A stretch of 42,207 nucleotides of DNA from a virus. The notes beneath the pieces were generated by a model that saw only the letters and a program-made list of their open reading frames with translations, had not been told where the DNA came from and did not search any database. The DNA is taken from the IMG/VR virus record IMGVR_UViG_3300034082_001433, positions 1 to 42,207 of that record. One strand, 5' to 3'. The first letter of the stretch is position 1. Each line of letters begins with the position of its first letter. Below, piece after piece: positions 8,513 through 16,645 of this stretch. The position numbers and the translations under genes were made by a program.

Positions 8513-9351
8513 TTAAATGTACTCCAATATTTTTCTAATCTGTTGACTTTGAGATCTGTTTGTAAACTATGACCGTGATCCTTGCGATCGCCTTTGAGAT
8601 GATCAAGATATCCGCCCCATTCGCAATTAATCAAAGGATGGCCCTCACCTACTGAATTTGTTTTCGATGGTCTTAGGTCGCCAAGCTGTTGACTCCAATT
8701 TAATTGTTTTAGTTCTGGTACTGTTTTTCTTACAGCATCAAACACAAAACTGTCATGCCACTCACCTAAGGTGAAGATACCATTTTCTGCGTCATCGTAA
8801 TATCTTTGAAAAGTTTCTAGGAATTTTTTTGTTGCAGGACTTCTAAGATTCATAGCGTACAGGCCGCATTCACTGTATTTTCCTTCTCTGCCAAGGTAAC
8901 ATAAATCAAAAGACGGTGAACATAGTGCTAAAACTTTTTCACGGGTAATTGCACTGTGACAAACCATATCAGCATCCATCCATAACAGGATATCAGCATC
9001 AGTTGTTCTAGCACAGTGAAAAATTGCATAAACTTTATGAGCGAATCTCACAGCATGCCACTTGAACGCTTTCTTTGAATCCTTTCGACCGCCTCTAACA
9101 GGATCACCGCTGACATCACCGTTGGCCTTGGGCACATCCTTCCAACGGTTTTTAAATTCTGTTAATTCTTGAACATCGTCGAGGCTGAATAGGGTCACAT
9201 GATTATGATTTCTAACAATGGGATTACATTTTTCTGGGTATATGTGCAGAGTAATTTCCTCTGGCCAGTTTTCACAGAATCCGTCGATCATCCTCTGTGC
9301 ATATTTTTTTAAACCTTGTTCATGAAAGGTTGTTACCACTGCTATCTTCAT
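8509..9351 (-). CDS. GT-A-like glycosyltransferase with DxD motif
   Basis: 280 residues. ILLWMDADMV (121-130) contains the DAD metal/nucleotide-sugar motif typical of GT-A enzymes. The later segment with GEWHDSFVFD and a C-terminal D-H-G-H-S-L region could hold the remaining catalytic residues. No membrane span is seen, so it is cytoplasmic. Start and stop overlap both neighbours by four bases (ATGA), tying it into the operon. Substrate unknown. Confidence 0.65.
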   Translation of the reverse strand: MKIAVVTTFHEQGLKKYAQRMIDGFCENWPEEITLHIYPEKCNPIVRNHNHVTLFSLDDVQELTEFKNRWKDVPKANGDVSGDPVRGGRKDSKKAFKWHAVRFAHKVYAIFHCARTTDADILLWMDADMVCHSAITREKVLALCSPSFDLCYLGREGKYSECGLYAMNLRSPATKKFLETFQRYYDDAENGIFTLGEWHDSFVFDAVRKTVPELKQLNWSQQLGDLRPSKTNSVGEGHPLINCEWGGYLDHLKGDRKDHGHSLQTDLKVNRLEKYWSTFK

Positions 9352-9746
9352 CTATAATGCTCCCATACGTGAAAAATGCCTTGCAGGCTGGTGCAGGCCC
9401 AACCGGAATCGTACAAAGGTTTGGCTATAGCGTTATCTATACGAACGCCGCCCTCGACGAAAATTTTTGAATTGTGTTTTTTCCATAATGCTTCTACTTT
9501 ATCAAGATTACACAACTCATTGTGATCGATAAAAATTGATGCAATATTTTGTATATGATCTAATTTAACAAAAGTTTCTTTATAAACAAGATTTTTAGCC
9601 TTAAACGCCGGCTGTGCTGTGCTGACCACAAATACTGTGTCATATATTTCTACAACTTGCTCTAAAATTCCAAAAGCCGATCCTAGCACCAGGGCATGAT
9701 CGCGGTCTCTTGAAAGTTTATGCAGTCTTTTTTTGAATTTGTTCAT
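9348..9746 (-). CDS. Hypothetical protein, first gene of the leftward glycan operon
   Basis: 132 residues, family not recognised. The N-terminus is basic (KFKKRLHKLSRDRDH) and followed by ALVLGSAFGILEQV, which has the strand-loop-helix look of a Rossmann-type nucleotide site but lacks a full SAM glycine motif. An alternating beta/alpha pattern follows. It starts 37 bases left of the divergent gene at 9797-10621 and has late-type promoter octamers just upstream. Its ATGA overlap with the GT-A gene indicates operon membership, so a helper role in glycan modification is likely but unproved. Confidence 0.55.
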   Translation of the reverse strand: MNKFKKRLHKLSRDRDHALVLGSAFGILEQVVEIYDTVFVVSTAQPAFKAKNLVYKETFVKLDHIQNIASIFIDHNELCNLDKVEALWKKHNSKIFVEGGVRIDNAIAKPLYDSGWACTSLQGIFHVWEHYR

Positions 9747-9750
9747 AATC

Positions 9751-9758
9751 TATAAATA
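9751..9758 (+). promoter_or_regulatory. T4-like late promoter octamer TATAAATA (rightward)
   Basis: Exact match to the T4 late promoter consensus TATAAATA, placed 38 bases before the ATG of the rightward gene at 9797. By analogy, transcription would start near 9768. No ORF covers the site. Confidence 0.55.
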
Positions 9759-9782
9759 TACAGCAGTATTAACTACGTAGAT

Positions 9783-9790
9783 TATTTATC
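9783..9790 (-). promoter_or_regulatory. T4-like late promoter octamer GATAAATA (leftward)
   Basis: One mismatch to TATAAATA, on the minus strand 36 bases before the start of the leftward glycan operon at 9746. It interlocks with the rightward octamer at 9751, so the two units could be switched on together late in infection. Confidence 0.4.
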
Positions 9791-9796
9791 AACATT

Positions 9797-10621
9797 ATGC
9801 GCTTCAGATTATATCGAGAATACGGTGCTTTGAACAGTCCCCCAGTGTTTGATGCCATAGAACAGGGGCTAAGACAACAAGGACACGTCATTGTCACCGA
9901 CAACGAAGATGTTGCAGTGATATGGTCGGTATTATGGTCTGGCAGAATGCGGCAAAATAAACTGATTTATGATAAATGCCAGCAGCAAGGCACACCCATT
10001 CTGATAATAGAAGTGGGTAATCTAAAAAGAGGCGAAACTTGGCGGATCAGTCTCGACCATATTAACAATCTTGGTAAATTTGCTAACGAAAGTAATTTAG
10101 ATATGACCAGACCTGAAAAATTAGGTGTTAAATTACAGCCGATTGCTACAACCCGGCGCGGTGAAATACTTATTGCCTGCCAACATCAAGAAAGTCTTCA
10201 ATGGCAAGGCATGCCTGCTATGAAAGATTGGGTAGGAACCACTATTGAAAAAATAAAACAGCATACTCATAGAAGAATCCGTGTAAGGTATCACCCTCGA
10301 TCAGCATTTCCGTTCAAGCAGTCTGGAGTAGAGGTAGAACGACCTATGCTTGTACCCAATACCTATGACAGTTTTGATATTTTTTACAATTATCACTGCG
10401 TGATTAACCACAACAGCGGTCCAGCTGTTCAAGCAGCCATAAATGGGGTTCCTATATTATGTGATTCATCCAGTCTAGCTGCGGATCTCAGCATCAAGTG
10501 GTCAGAACTAGATAATCCCTATGTACCAGACAGGTCTGAATGGTTTATAAAACTTTGTCACACCGAGTGGACCGTTGACGAAATACGCCAAGGCACCCCA
10601 ATTTCTAGATTATTCGGTTGA
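9797..10621 (+). CDS. GT-B-like glycosyltransferase (third paralogue)
   Basis: 274 residues. RYHP (164-167), NHNSGPA (204-210) and NGVPILCDSSS (216-226), with a C-terminal PDRSEW then H-T-E-W-T-x-x-E-I-R-Q-G, repeat the order seen in the 304-1203 product. The two are paralogues separated by the leftward operon. The family resembles capsule-polysaccharide transferases of GT-B fold. The stop codon TGA lies inside the TTGACA -35 box of the next gene's promoter (10618-10623), and the last codons read GGT TGA. Confidence 0.65.
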   Translation: MRFRLYREYGALNSPPVFDAIEQGLRQQGHVIVTDNEDVAVIWSVLWSGRMRQNKLIYDKCQQQGTPILIIEVGNLKRGETWRISLDHINNLGKFANESNLDMTRPEKLGVKLQPIATTRRGEILIACQHQESLQWQGMPAMKDWVGTTIEKIKQHTHRRIRVRYHPRSAFPFKQSGVEVERPMLVPNTYDSFDIFYNYHCVINHNSGPAVQAAINGVPILCDSSSLAADLSIKWSELDNPYVPDRSEWFIKLCHTEWTVDEIRQGTPISRLFG

Positions 10622-10646
10622 CAACCAGAAATCAAGGCTGTATACT
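10618..10646 (+). promoter_or_regulatory. Sigma70-type promoter, TTGACA-17-TATACT, for 10653 gene
   Basis: TTGACA at 10618-10623, a 17-base spacer, then TATACT at 10641-10646. The ATG at 10653 begins 6 bases after the -10, so the transcript would start at or next to the start codon (leaderless). The -35 contains the stop of the preceding gene. Confidence 0.8.
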
Positions 10647-10652
10647 TGAATA

Positions 10653-11837
10653 ATGCTATCATCAGAATTTGCCGAAGACATATTTGTTGAATTTTATAAT
10701 CTTGTTTCCCAACAAAAAATATCCATACAAGGTCAAGATTTTTCACCTATCTCAAGTTTCCATGAAAAAATCATCAACAGCGGAGAGCTGACCAAAAATC
10801 AGGCAAATTTCCTCATAAAATTATTAGAAAAATACAAGACTATGTCAGCCATGGCTGGTCTTGACTATGGATCTAAACTTGCTGACCTCAAATGGCAAAG
10901 ACCGTTTAGAGTATTAGATCTCAGCAAAACAATATATGTAGAGCTACGTGAAAACAAACTGGAAATTTGTCTAAAATTTCCTTATCAGTTGAAAAAAGAG
11001 TTCGAAGATGAAATCGCAAGTCGAGAGGCATTGCATACTCATGGTTTTTGGGATTCAGAAGACAAAGTAAGACGCTTGGATTTTTATCATTATAATTTAA
11101 TTGCGCTCTACGAATTTGCCTGCAAACATAATTTTGAAATTGATGACTCGTTTATGATTGCGTTGGGTGATGTTGAAGAAATTTGGCAAAATTCTGAATG
11201 CGTATCACCACACAGCACAATAGGCATTTATGGAGTTGAACTAAAAAATTCCAGTCAAGAAACAAAACAATGGTGGGATGAACATCGACGCAGTTCTCCT
11301 GTTAGTGATTTGTTATTAGCCAAAAGCATGGGGTTTGTATACCAAGAAAAACCTCAAAATTTAGTGGAAAAAATCGCAGCTAGCCAAGAAAACAGTTTCT
11401 GGATTAAATCCAATCAAGAGTTTTTTGAATTAGTTAAATCTTTTTCTGGAAAAATATGTGTGTTACTAGATCGAAGCAGCGCCACGCTACCTTGGCTGCA
11501 GAATTTTGTAGCCGCTGCCGAGAAAAGTGGTGTTAGCCGTGAAGAAATCAAGGTGTGTTTTAGAGAAAACAAAGAATCTACAACTGGCCTGAATGATTGG
11601 ATCAAGATCGCAGGAGTTGGCGGCAAAGTCGAAACCGGCAGGATATTAATTTTTGAATCAAAGCCAGCCAAGTGGTTGTTTAAGTCAGACAATGATGTTA
11701 CAATGTTAGTAACAAATAACATTTTTCCACCAACAAATACCATGGCACGAGATTGGTTTGCGTGTCATCCTTGTGTGATATATCTTGGTGACACTAGACC
11801 AACAGAAACTAAAGGACAAAAAATTGTTGAACTGTAA
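10653..11837 (+). CDS. Conserved phage protein upstream of uvsW, unknown function
   Basis: 394 residues. Not recognised as an enzyme. It reads as a soluble, mixed alpha/beta protein: an N-terminal helical part with ELTKNQANFLIKLLEKY, a block WQRPFRVLDLSKTIYVEL leading to KFPYQLKKEFEDEI, and a C-terminal half with a nucleotide-fold-like rhythm (GKICVLLDRSSATLPWL). It overlaps the next gene's start and so is coupled to the UvsW-like helicase, suggesting a partner in DNA repair or replication (inference). The ATG has no ribosome site and sits 6 bases after a -10 box. Confidence 0.65.
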   Translation: MLSSEFAEDIFVEFYNLVSQQKISIQGQDFSPISSFHEKIINSGELTKNQANFLIKLLEKYKTMSAMAGLDYGSKLADLKWQRPFRVLDLSKTIYVELRENKLEICLKFPYQLKKEFEDEIASREALHTHGFWDSEDKVRRLDFYHYNLIALYEFACKHNFEIDDSFMIALGDVEEIWQNSECVSPHSTIGIYGVELKNSSQETKQWWDEHRRSSPVSDLLLAKSMGFVYQEKPQNLVEKIAASQENSFWIKSNQEFFELVKSFSGKICVLLDRSSATLPWLQNFVAAAEKSGVSREEIKVCFRENKESTTGLNDWIKIAGVGGKVETGRILIFESKPAKWLFKSDNDVTMLVTNNIFPPTNTMARDWFACHPCVIYLGDTRPTETKGQKIVEL

Positions 11838-13278
11838 ATTGACAATCAAAGACGAAGTAAACATCAAGGTGGAAGGACTGCGGGTTGAAACACGACGGAA
11901 AATTGTCAATAAATTAAAATTCGATTTGCCCTATGCTCGACATATGCCTGCATATAAACTGGGTCGTTGGGATGGAACTAAAACCTATTTTAACATAGGC
12001 GGCAGTGGATATCTTGCACACCTTGATGTGATTCTAGCAGTGATCGAGGATGAGGGATATGACATCGAAGTCGAAGATCTTAGACCGCATCAGGAATTGA
12101 AATTTGCCGCCATCGATGAAAATTATTGGGCTGACCTTGGCAAGACTTGGCCCAAAGGACATCAGCAGGCAGGAGAACCTATTGTACTGAGAGACTATCA
12201 GTATGAAGTGATCAACAAGTTTTTAGAGAATCCCCAGGCCTTACAAGAAGTTGCCACAGGTGCCGGTAAGACTATCACTACTGCTACGTTAAGTCATCTA
12301 TGTGAACCATATGGTAGAACAATGGTGGTTGTACCTAACAAGTCATTGGTTGTTCAGACTGAAGAAGACTATCGCAATCTAGGACTAGATGTTGGTGTAT
12401 ATTTTGGAGATAGAAAAGAATTAGGCAAGACGCATACCATATGTACTTGGCAAAGTTTGAATGTGTTAGACAAGAAAAGCTATGACAATGATACCATGAC
12501 TTTAGCAGAATTCTGCGAAGGAGTCTGTGCAATTATCGTCGACGAAGTCCACCAAGCCAAGGCCGAAGTGTTGACCAAACTACTAACACAGAACTTTCGC
12601 AACTGTGCCATACGTTGGGGACTCACAGGAACTGTGCCTAAAGAACAGTGGGAATTCCAAGGCATATTGGCCAGTATAGGACCTGTGATAAATCAGGTGA
12701 GTGCTCATGATCTACAGGAAAAAGGAGTGTTGGCGCAGTTGAACATCAATGTGTTGCAGACTAATGATGTGCAGGTGTTTACATCATTCCAAGACGAATA
12801 CTCATTTCTTGTCACAGACGACAAGCGATTACAATGGATTGCTAACAAGATCACTGCGTTATCCGCCACTGGCAACACCCTGGTATTGATCAATAGGATC
12901 GATACTGGTAATAAATTAATCGCACTAATTCCTCAAGCGGTATTTGTTAGTGGCGGTATGAAATTAGATGACCGCAAGGAAGAATACGATGAAATTAAAA
13001 CAAGTGATGACAAGATTATTTTGGCGACTTATGGTGTGGCCGCTGTGGGTATTAATATTCCACGCATTTTTAATCTGGTTCTTCTTGAACCCGGAAAGAG
13101 CTTTGTCCGCGTTATACAAAGCATTGGGCGAGGCATTAGAAAAGCAGAAGACAAAGATCACGTAGAAATTTGGGATATTACCTCTGCTTGCAAATACAGC
13201 AAGAGACATCTTACAGAAAGAAAAAAGTTTTATAAAGAGGCCAAGTACCCCTTTACCATTACCAAGGTTAATATATGA
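11824..13278 (+). CDS. uvsW: UvsW-like superfamily 2 DNA helicase
   Basis: About 484 residues. Walker A ATGAGKT (about 144-150), DEVH box (about 240-243), GLTGT (motif III) and QSIGRGIRK (motif VI, about 432-440) identify an SF2 helicase. The ~110-residue N-terminal domain ending in RPHQ...LRDYQ matches T4 UvsW, which handles recombination intermediates and branched forks and helps switch from origin- to recombination-dependent replication. No ATG fits: I chose TTG 11824 because AAAGGA (11811-11816) lies 7 bases upstream. A TTG at 11827 is equally readable. It overlaps the preceding gene by 14 bases. Confidence 0.9.
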   Translation: MLNCKLTIKDEVNIKVEGLRVETRRKIVNKLKFDLPYARHMPAYKLGRWDGTKTYFNIGGSGYLAHLDVILAVIEDEGYDIEVEDLRPHQELKFAAIDENYWADLGKTWPKGHQQAGEPIVLRDYQYEVINKFLENPQALQEVATGAGKTITTATLSHLCEPYGRTMVVVPNKSLVVQTEEDYRNLGLDVGVYFGDRKELGKTHTICTWQSLNVLDKKSYDNDTMTLAEFCEGVCAIIVDEVHQAKAEVLTKLLTQNFRNCAIRWGLTGTVPKEQWEFQGILASIGPVINQVSAHDLQEKGVLAQLNINVLQTNDVQVFTSFQDEYSFLVTDDKRLQWIANKITALSATGNTLVLINRIDTGNKLIALIPQAVFVSGGMKLDDRKEEYDEIKTSDDKIILATYGVAAVGINIPRIFNLVLLEPGKSFVRVIQSIGRGIRKAEDKDHVEIWDITSACKYSKRHLTERKKFYKEAKYPFTITKVNI

Positions 13279-13781
13279 GAATACTTACACTAAACAATCA
13301 AGCATTTGATTTAAACGAACTACCGGACGAGGTAGACGAAGACACAAGATTTTCGGTACTGGATAATTCAAATCCTCAAGAACCGGATTTCTTTTTCATG
13401 CCGTTGATATTTCTAGAATCATTTAACTCGCCTGCTATCGTGTTGAACATAGGCGGCTATGAAGTGCAGATGCCCCTGGACTGGTGCATGGTAGTAGGCG
13501 ACAAAGACTGCGGACTTGACCCCGAAGTTTTACCGTTAACATCAATTAATGAACGTGGGTTTGATGCGTTAGTGTTCAATCCAATCAAAGGATTTAGAGC
13601 AGAATATATGCCTATAGAAATTGTTAATATCTATCAAGATGTGCGCTGGTATTTTCCTAAGATGAAAAACGGGCAGTTGCTTACTGTACCACTCAGCGAG
13701 GAAGTTAACCCGCCCTGCGTGTTCTTTGTCAAAGAAGTCAGTAGACAAAGTGAAGTTTTGCAGTTACACAAATTGATTTAA
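13275..13781 (+). CDS. Conserved hypothetical phage protein next to uvsW
   Basis: 168 residues. Its ATG overlaps the uvsW stop (ATGA). It has a strongly acidic N-terminus (ELPDEVDEDTRF) and a hydrophobic beta-rich core (FFFMPLIFLESFNSPAIVLNIGGYEVQMPLDW). No catalytic motif is visible. Tight coupling suggests a role in the same replication or repair step. I do not recognise the family with confidence. Confidence 0.65.
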   Translation: MRILTLNNQAFDLNELPDEVDEDTRFSVLDNSNPQEPDFFFMPLIFLESFNSPAIVLNIGGYEVQMPLDWCMVVGDKDCGLDPEVLPLTSINERGFDALVFNPIKGFRAEYMPIEIVNIYQDVRWYFPKMKNGQLLTVPLSEEVNPPCVFFVKEVSRQSEVLQLHKLI

Positions 13782-13807
13782 TTAAATACACATATTAAGG
13801 AGTTACT

Positions 13808-14161
13808 ATGAAGGCAGGAAAAGTATGGGGACAAACAGAATTGCTAGAAGCCAACGGTGTACTTGAGTTTCACCGTATCGAAGCTAAGGCTGGCGGTGTT
13901 TGTTCTAAGCACAAACACAAATTTAAATGGAACGGATTCTTTGTTGAATCTGGACAGATGATTATCCGTGTATGGAAAAATAATTATGACCTTGTAGATG
14001 AAACTGTGCTATCTGCAGGACAATACACAAAAGTGGCACCGGGTGAATATCATCAGTTTGAAGCCGTCACTGACTGCGTTGCCTTTGAATTATATTGGGC
14101 AGAGTTTGATCACAATGACATCGAACGTGACACTGTTGGGTACGCCAAAGATAAAAAGTAA
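13808..14161 (+). CDS. Small cupin-domain protein
   Basis: 117 residues. It shows a single conserved cupin barrel: H35-x-H37 and E47 in the first motif (G-x5-H-x-H-x-x-E style) and PGEYHQF (H82) in the second, giving a likely metal site. ATG is preceded by AAGGAG at about 5-8 bases, the strongest ribosome site in this stretch, which suggests high expression. The substrate is unknown; such small phage cupins may act on sugars or small metabolites. Confidence 0.7.
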   Translation: MKAGKVWGQTELLEANGVLEFHRIEAKAGGVCSKHKHKFKWNGFFVESGQMIIRVWKNNYDLVDETVLSAGQYTKVAPGEYHQFEAVTDCVAFELYWAEFDHNDIERDTVGYAKDKK

Positions 14162-14180
14162 ATGCCAACAAAGGTCTAAT

Positions 14181-14423
14181 ATGGGATCTCTTAAACCAGG
14201 TACAACTTACATTTATGAAAAGGCCGACGGCATAACCTATGCTAGAGAATTTCATGCACCTCACAGTGAGCGATTCGAAATTGGCAGAGACTTCGAAATG
14301 ATTTTAAAAGAAGAGCAGAGTCTTTGGCAAGAAATAGTTCGAGCAGGTCGAACCAATCAGGCCTTGCAAGAAGCTCTCGATCGTGTTAAAATACTATATC
14401 ACTTGAGCAAAGACAATGGCTAA
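14181..14423 (+). CDS. Small conserved hypothetical protein
   Basis: 80 residues. A longer frame opens inside the cupin gene, but the ATG at 14181 has AAAGG (14170-14174) six bases upstream and is the sensible start. The sequence has an early YEKADGITYAREF stretch and a helical, charged C-terminal half. No domain recognised. Overlaps the gp62-like gene by 8 bases, so it is read with the replication genes. Confidence 0.6.
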   Translation: MGSLKPGTTYIYEKADGITYAREFHAPHSERFEIGRDFEMILKEEQSLWQEIVRAGRTNQALQEALDRVKILYHLSKDNG

Positions 14424-14895
14424 AAACAAACACGTAGACCTATTCAAAGATATCATACCCTGTGTCGATCAGGGTATCAAAGAACTTTGGGATGCTGCCA
14501 CAGAAGAAGGTCGTAAAGAAATCAAAGGAGATCTTTGGAATCTCAACAGATATATCAGTAGTGTTGCTACCTCTGACAGAGAAATACAAGAACACTATCT
14601 ACTCACAGTCAATCAATACTACAATAGAAATTGGGCCAATGTTAGTCAGCATCCCAAACTGCAATGGCTGACTCTGGCTTCTTGCAGTCATGAAAGCAAG
14701 GCCAAACAGTTCCACGAGTGGATTGCATTAAAGAAAGAAAAGAACAAAAAAGAAGAATTCCTTGCAGACTTATTTCCAACTATGAAGAGAGCGGACCTTG
14801 CTACACTTGCAATCATTACCACAGACAGAGAAATCAAAGACTATTGTCAAAACCTTGGGTGGGACAAAAAAGAAGTCAATGCAATTAAATTTTAA
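14416..14895 (+). CDS. 62: Putative sliding-clamp loader small subunit (gp62-like)
   Basis: 159 residues. The pattern DIIPCVDQGIKELWD, then LWNLNRYISSVA, HYLLTVNQYYNRNW, HPKLQWLTLASC and a C-terminal DREIKDYCQNLGWDKKEV matches my recollection of gp62-like clamp-loader small subunits in T4-like marine and freshwater phages. It is all-helical, as expected. gp62 binds the gp44 ATPase to load the gp45 clamp for DNA polymerase. T4 gp62 is longer (187), so the assignment is tentative. No gp44 gene lies in the window. Confidence 0.5.
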   Translation: MAKNKHVDLFKDIIPCVDQGIKELWDAATEEGRKEIKGDLWNLNRYISSVATSDREIQEHYLLTVNQYYNRNWANVSQHPKLQWLTLASCSHESKAKQFHEWIALKKEKNKKEEFLADLFPTMKRADLATLAIITTDREIKDYCQNLGWDKKEVNAIKF

Positions 14896-15562
14896 ATGCG
14901 AACACTGCGAGAAGTTATTTGCCAAAGAAAAGACTTTGGTGGTGCATGTCTGTGAACAAAAACGCAGACACCTTAGTCGCAATGAAAAACATGTGTTAAT
15001 GGGATTATTGACCTTTCAGAGATTTTATCAGCTCACGCAAAAAGCACAACAGCCAAAGACCTTTGAAGAATTTGCTTCATCTAGTTTCTATACAGCCTTT
15101 GTGAAGTTTGGTAGTTTCTTGGTTAATACAGCGCCTATATATCCTGAACGATTTGTGGATTATGTGGTCAAGAGTGGAGTTAAACTAGATCATTGGTGTA
15201 GAGATGAATTGTATCAGAGCTATATTGCAGAATTAATCAAAGTCGAACCTGCTGATGGAGCCATACAACGAAGTATCATGACCATGATGAGCTGGGCGGA
15301 ATCGAATTCGGCAGCGTGGGAACACTATTTTGCCTATGTAAATCTAAACAGAGCCACGCATGATATCAAAGAAGGATTAGTAAGTCCTTGGATGATATTG
15401 AATGCTCGCTCTGGCAAAGAAATGTTGACTCGCATGAATGACGAACAATTAGAAATTATTGGACCTGTGATAGATCCACAGTTTTGGCTGCGTAGATTTA
15501 AAACATTACCAGCAGATGTGGAATTAGTCAAGGATGTTATCAAAGAGGCAAAAATACAGTGA
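14879..15562 (+). CDS. Conserved T4-like protein with N-terminal zinc finger
   Basis: About 227 residues from ATG 14879, which overlaps the gp62-like stop by 17 bases. Residues 6-26 hold a C2H2-like finger (C-E-H-C, then H-V-C and R-R-H after about 12 residues). The rest is helical and rich in aromatic residues (FEEFASSSFYTAFVKFG; WCRDELYQSYIAEL). The layout is familiar from T4-like phages of aquatic bacteria, but I know no function. A nucleic-acid-binding role in replication or late transcription is a reasonable guess only. Confidence 0.6.
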   Translation: MQLNFKCEHCEKLFAKEKTLVVHVCEQKRRHLSRNEKHVLMGLLTFQRFYQLTQKAQQPKTFEEFASSSFYTAFVKFGSFLVNTAPIYPERFVDYVVKSGVKLDHWCRDELYQSYIAELIKVEPADGAIQRSIMTMMSWAESNSAAWEHYFAYVNLNRATHDIKEGLVSPWMILNARSGKEMLTRMNDEQLEIIGPVIDPQFWLRRFKTLPADVELVKDVIKEAKIQ

Positions 15563-15762
15563 TTGAAGAAAACAAACAAGAACTAGAATCCATATCCAGC
15601 GACGACATCGATATAGAAGTAATGAGCACTGAGGAAGACAACGAACATTGTGTATATGTCAAGTTTTCAAACTTTGCTGATGAGGAATCTGCAGAAGAGT
15701 ATGCAGAATTTTTAGCAGAAACATTGCCCTTGTTGCTGTTTGAAACTACAAGGATGCAATGA
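15559..15762 (+). CDS. Small acidic hypothetical protein
   Basis: 67 residues starting with GTG that overlaps the previous stop (GTGA). AGAGG lies about 10 bases upstream. Highly acidic (more than 20 Asp/Glu), with EESAEEYAEFLAETLPLLLFE near the end. The charge could mimic DNA, as in some host-inhibitor phage proteins, but this is inference. Overlaps the next gene by four bases. Confidence 0.6.
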   Translation: MIEENKQELESISSDDIDIEVMSTEEDNEHCVYVKFSNFADEESAEEYAEFLAETLPLLLFETTRMQ

Positions 15763-15974
15763 TGTTAAGAAAACTCATAGACGGAACCACAGTTCAAGAA
15801 TTTAGCACAGCAGTGGAATTAACTATCACAACCAAGTGTCCGGATAAGTGGATGTTGGTTGATAGAGAAACTGGGGAGATATACACTCCTTATACCACAC
15901 CAGGACCTAGACAGTGGAAGAAAATAGACTATGCCACATGGGCACCACCTGAAGAGATCAAAGACAATGGCTAA
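15759..15974 (+). CDS. Small conserved hypothetical protein
   Basis: 71 residues, start ATGATG overlapping the previous stop. The middle reads WMLVDRETGEIYTPYTTPGPRQWKKI, a compact beta-type segment common in small phage proteins. No motif assigns function. Overlaps the 2OG-oxygenase-like gene by 8 bases, continuing the tightly coupled run. Confidence 0.6.
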   Translation: MMLRKLIDGTTVQEFSTAVELTITTKCPDKWMLVDRETGEIYTPYTTPGPRQWKKIDYATWAPPEEIKDNG

Positions 15975-16644
15975 ACACGATACAGCAAAACTGCTGCCTT
16001 TTACAAATATAGGAGTTCTAGAATCAACTCTTCCGGAAGATATATTTCAACTTCTAAAAACTTCTATAGATAACTTAACTGAAGATGCTGAAACTTACAA
16101 TACTAGACTAGTAGGACACATACGAGAAGAATATTCGTTGGATCATATTAATAATGCAATGTCCGGATATATTATTGGAGTAGCCAATGCGTGGTCAGAT
16201 GCACATCCCGGGTATATTGCTGGATTTGAAGAAGCACATAAAAATAAGAATTACAAACTAGAACTCACTAGCTTATGGGTCAATAAACAGAAAAAACATG
16301 AATTTAATCCGTTGCATACGCATCCATCGGTATTGAGTTTTGTTATCTGGATTAAGATTCCTTATAGTTTAGAAGATGAAATAAATTATTTTCCTCGGCT
16401 ATCGGGTAAGGATAGTGATAGGGGAAATGTACATACTTCAAAGTTTTGTTTTGTTTATGTAGATACACTAGGCAGTATTAAACAAGTACCAATTCCAGTT
16501 GATAGCAGTTATGAAGGAACTATTATGATGTTCCCGTCGGTCTTGAATCATATTGTTTACCCGTTTTATACTTCAGACGAGTATAGAATAAGTGTTTCTG
16601 GGAATATTAGAATAAATGTGTTGGACCAGTGTAAAGAGAATTAG
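15967..16644 (+). CDS. Putative 2OG-Fe(II) oxygenase (2OG-FeII_Oxy_5-like)
   Basis: About 225 residues from ATG 15967; the longer frame upstream is inside the previous gene. WVNKQKKHEFNPLHTHP (104-120) supplies H117 and H119, MMFPSVLNHIVYPF (187-200) gives H195, and YRISVSGNI gives R207 for 2-oxoglutarate. This order (HxH, distal H, then R in a beta strand) matches the phage 2OG family with HTHP in place of HxD. Substrate unknown; protein, nucleic acid or sugar hydroxylation are all possible. Confidence 0.65.
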   Translation: MAKHDTAKLLPFTNIGVLESTLPEDIFQLLKTSIDNLTEDAETYNTRLVGHIREEYSLDHINNAMSGYIIGVANAWSDAHPGYIAGFEEAHKNKNYKLELTSLWVNKQKKHEFNPLHTHPSVLSFVIWIKIPYSLEDEINYFPRLSGKDSDRGNVHTSKFCFVYVDTLGSIKQVPIPVDSSYEGTIMMFPSVLNHIVYPFYTSDEYRISVSGNIRINVLDQCKEN

Positions 16645-16645
16645 C

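Noticed and set aside
11785-11823. Longer uvsW start at 11785 (TTG) or 11788 (GTG)
   Set aside because: No ribosome site there, while AAAGGA supports the later TTG.
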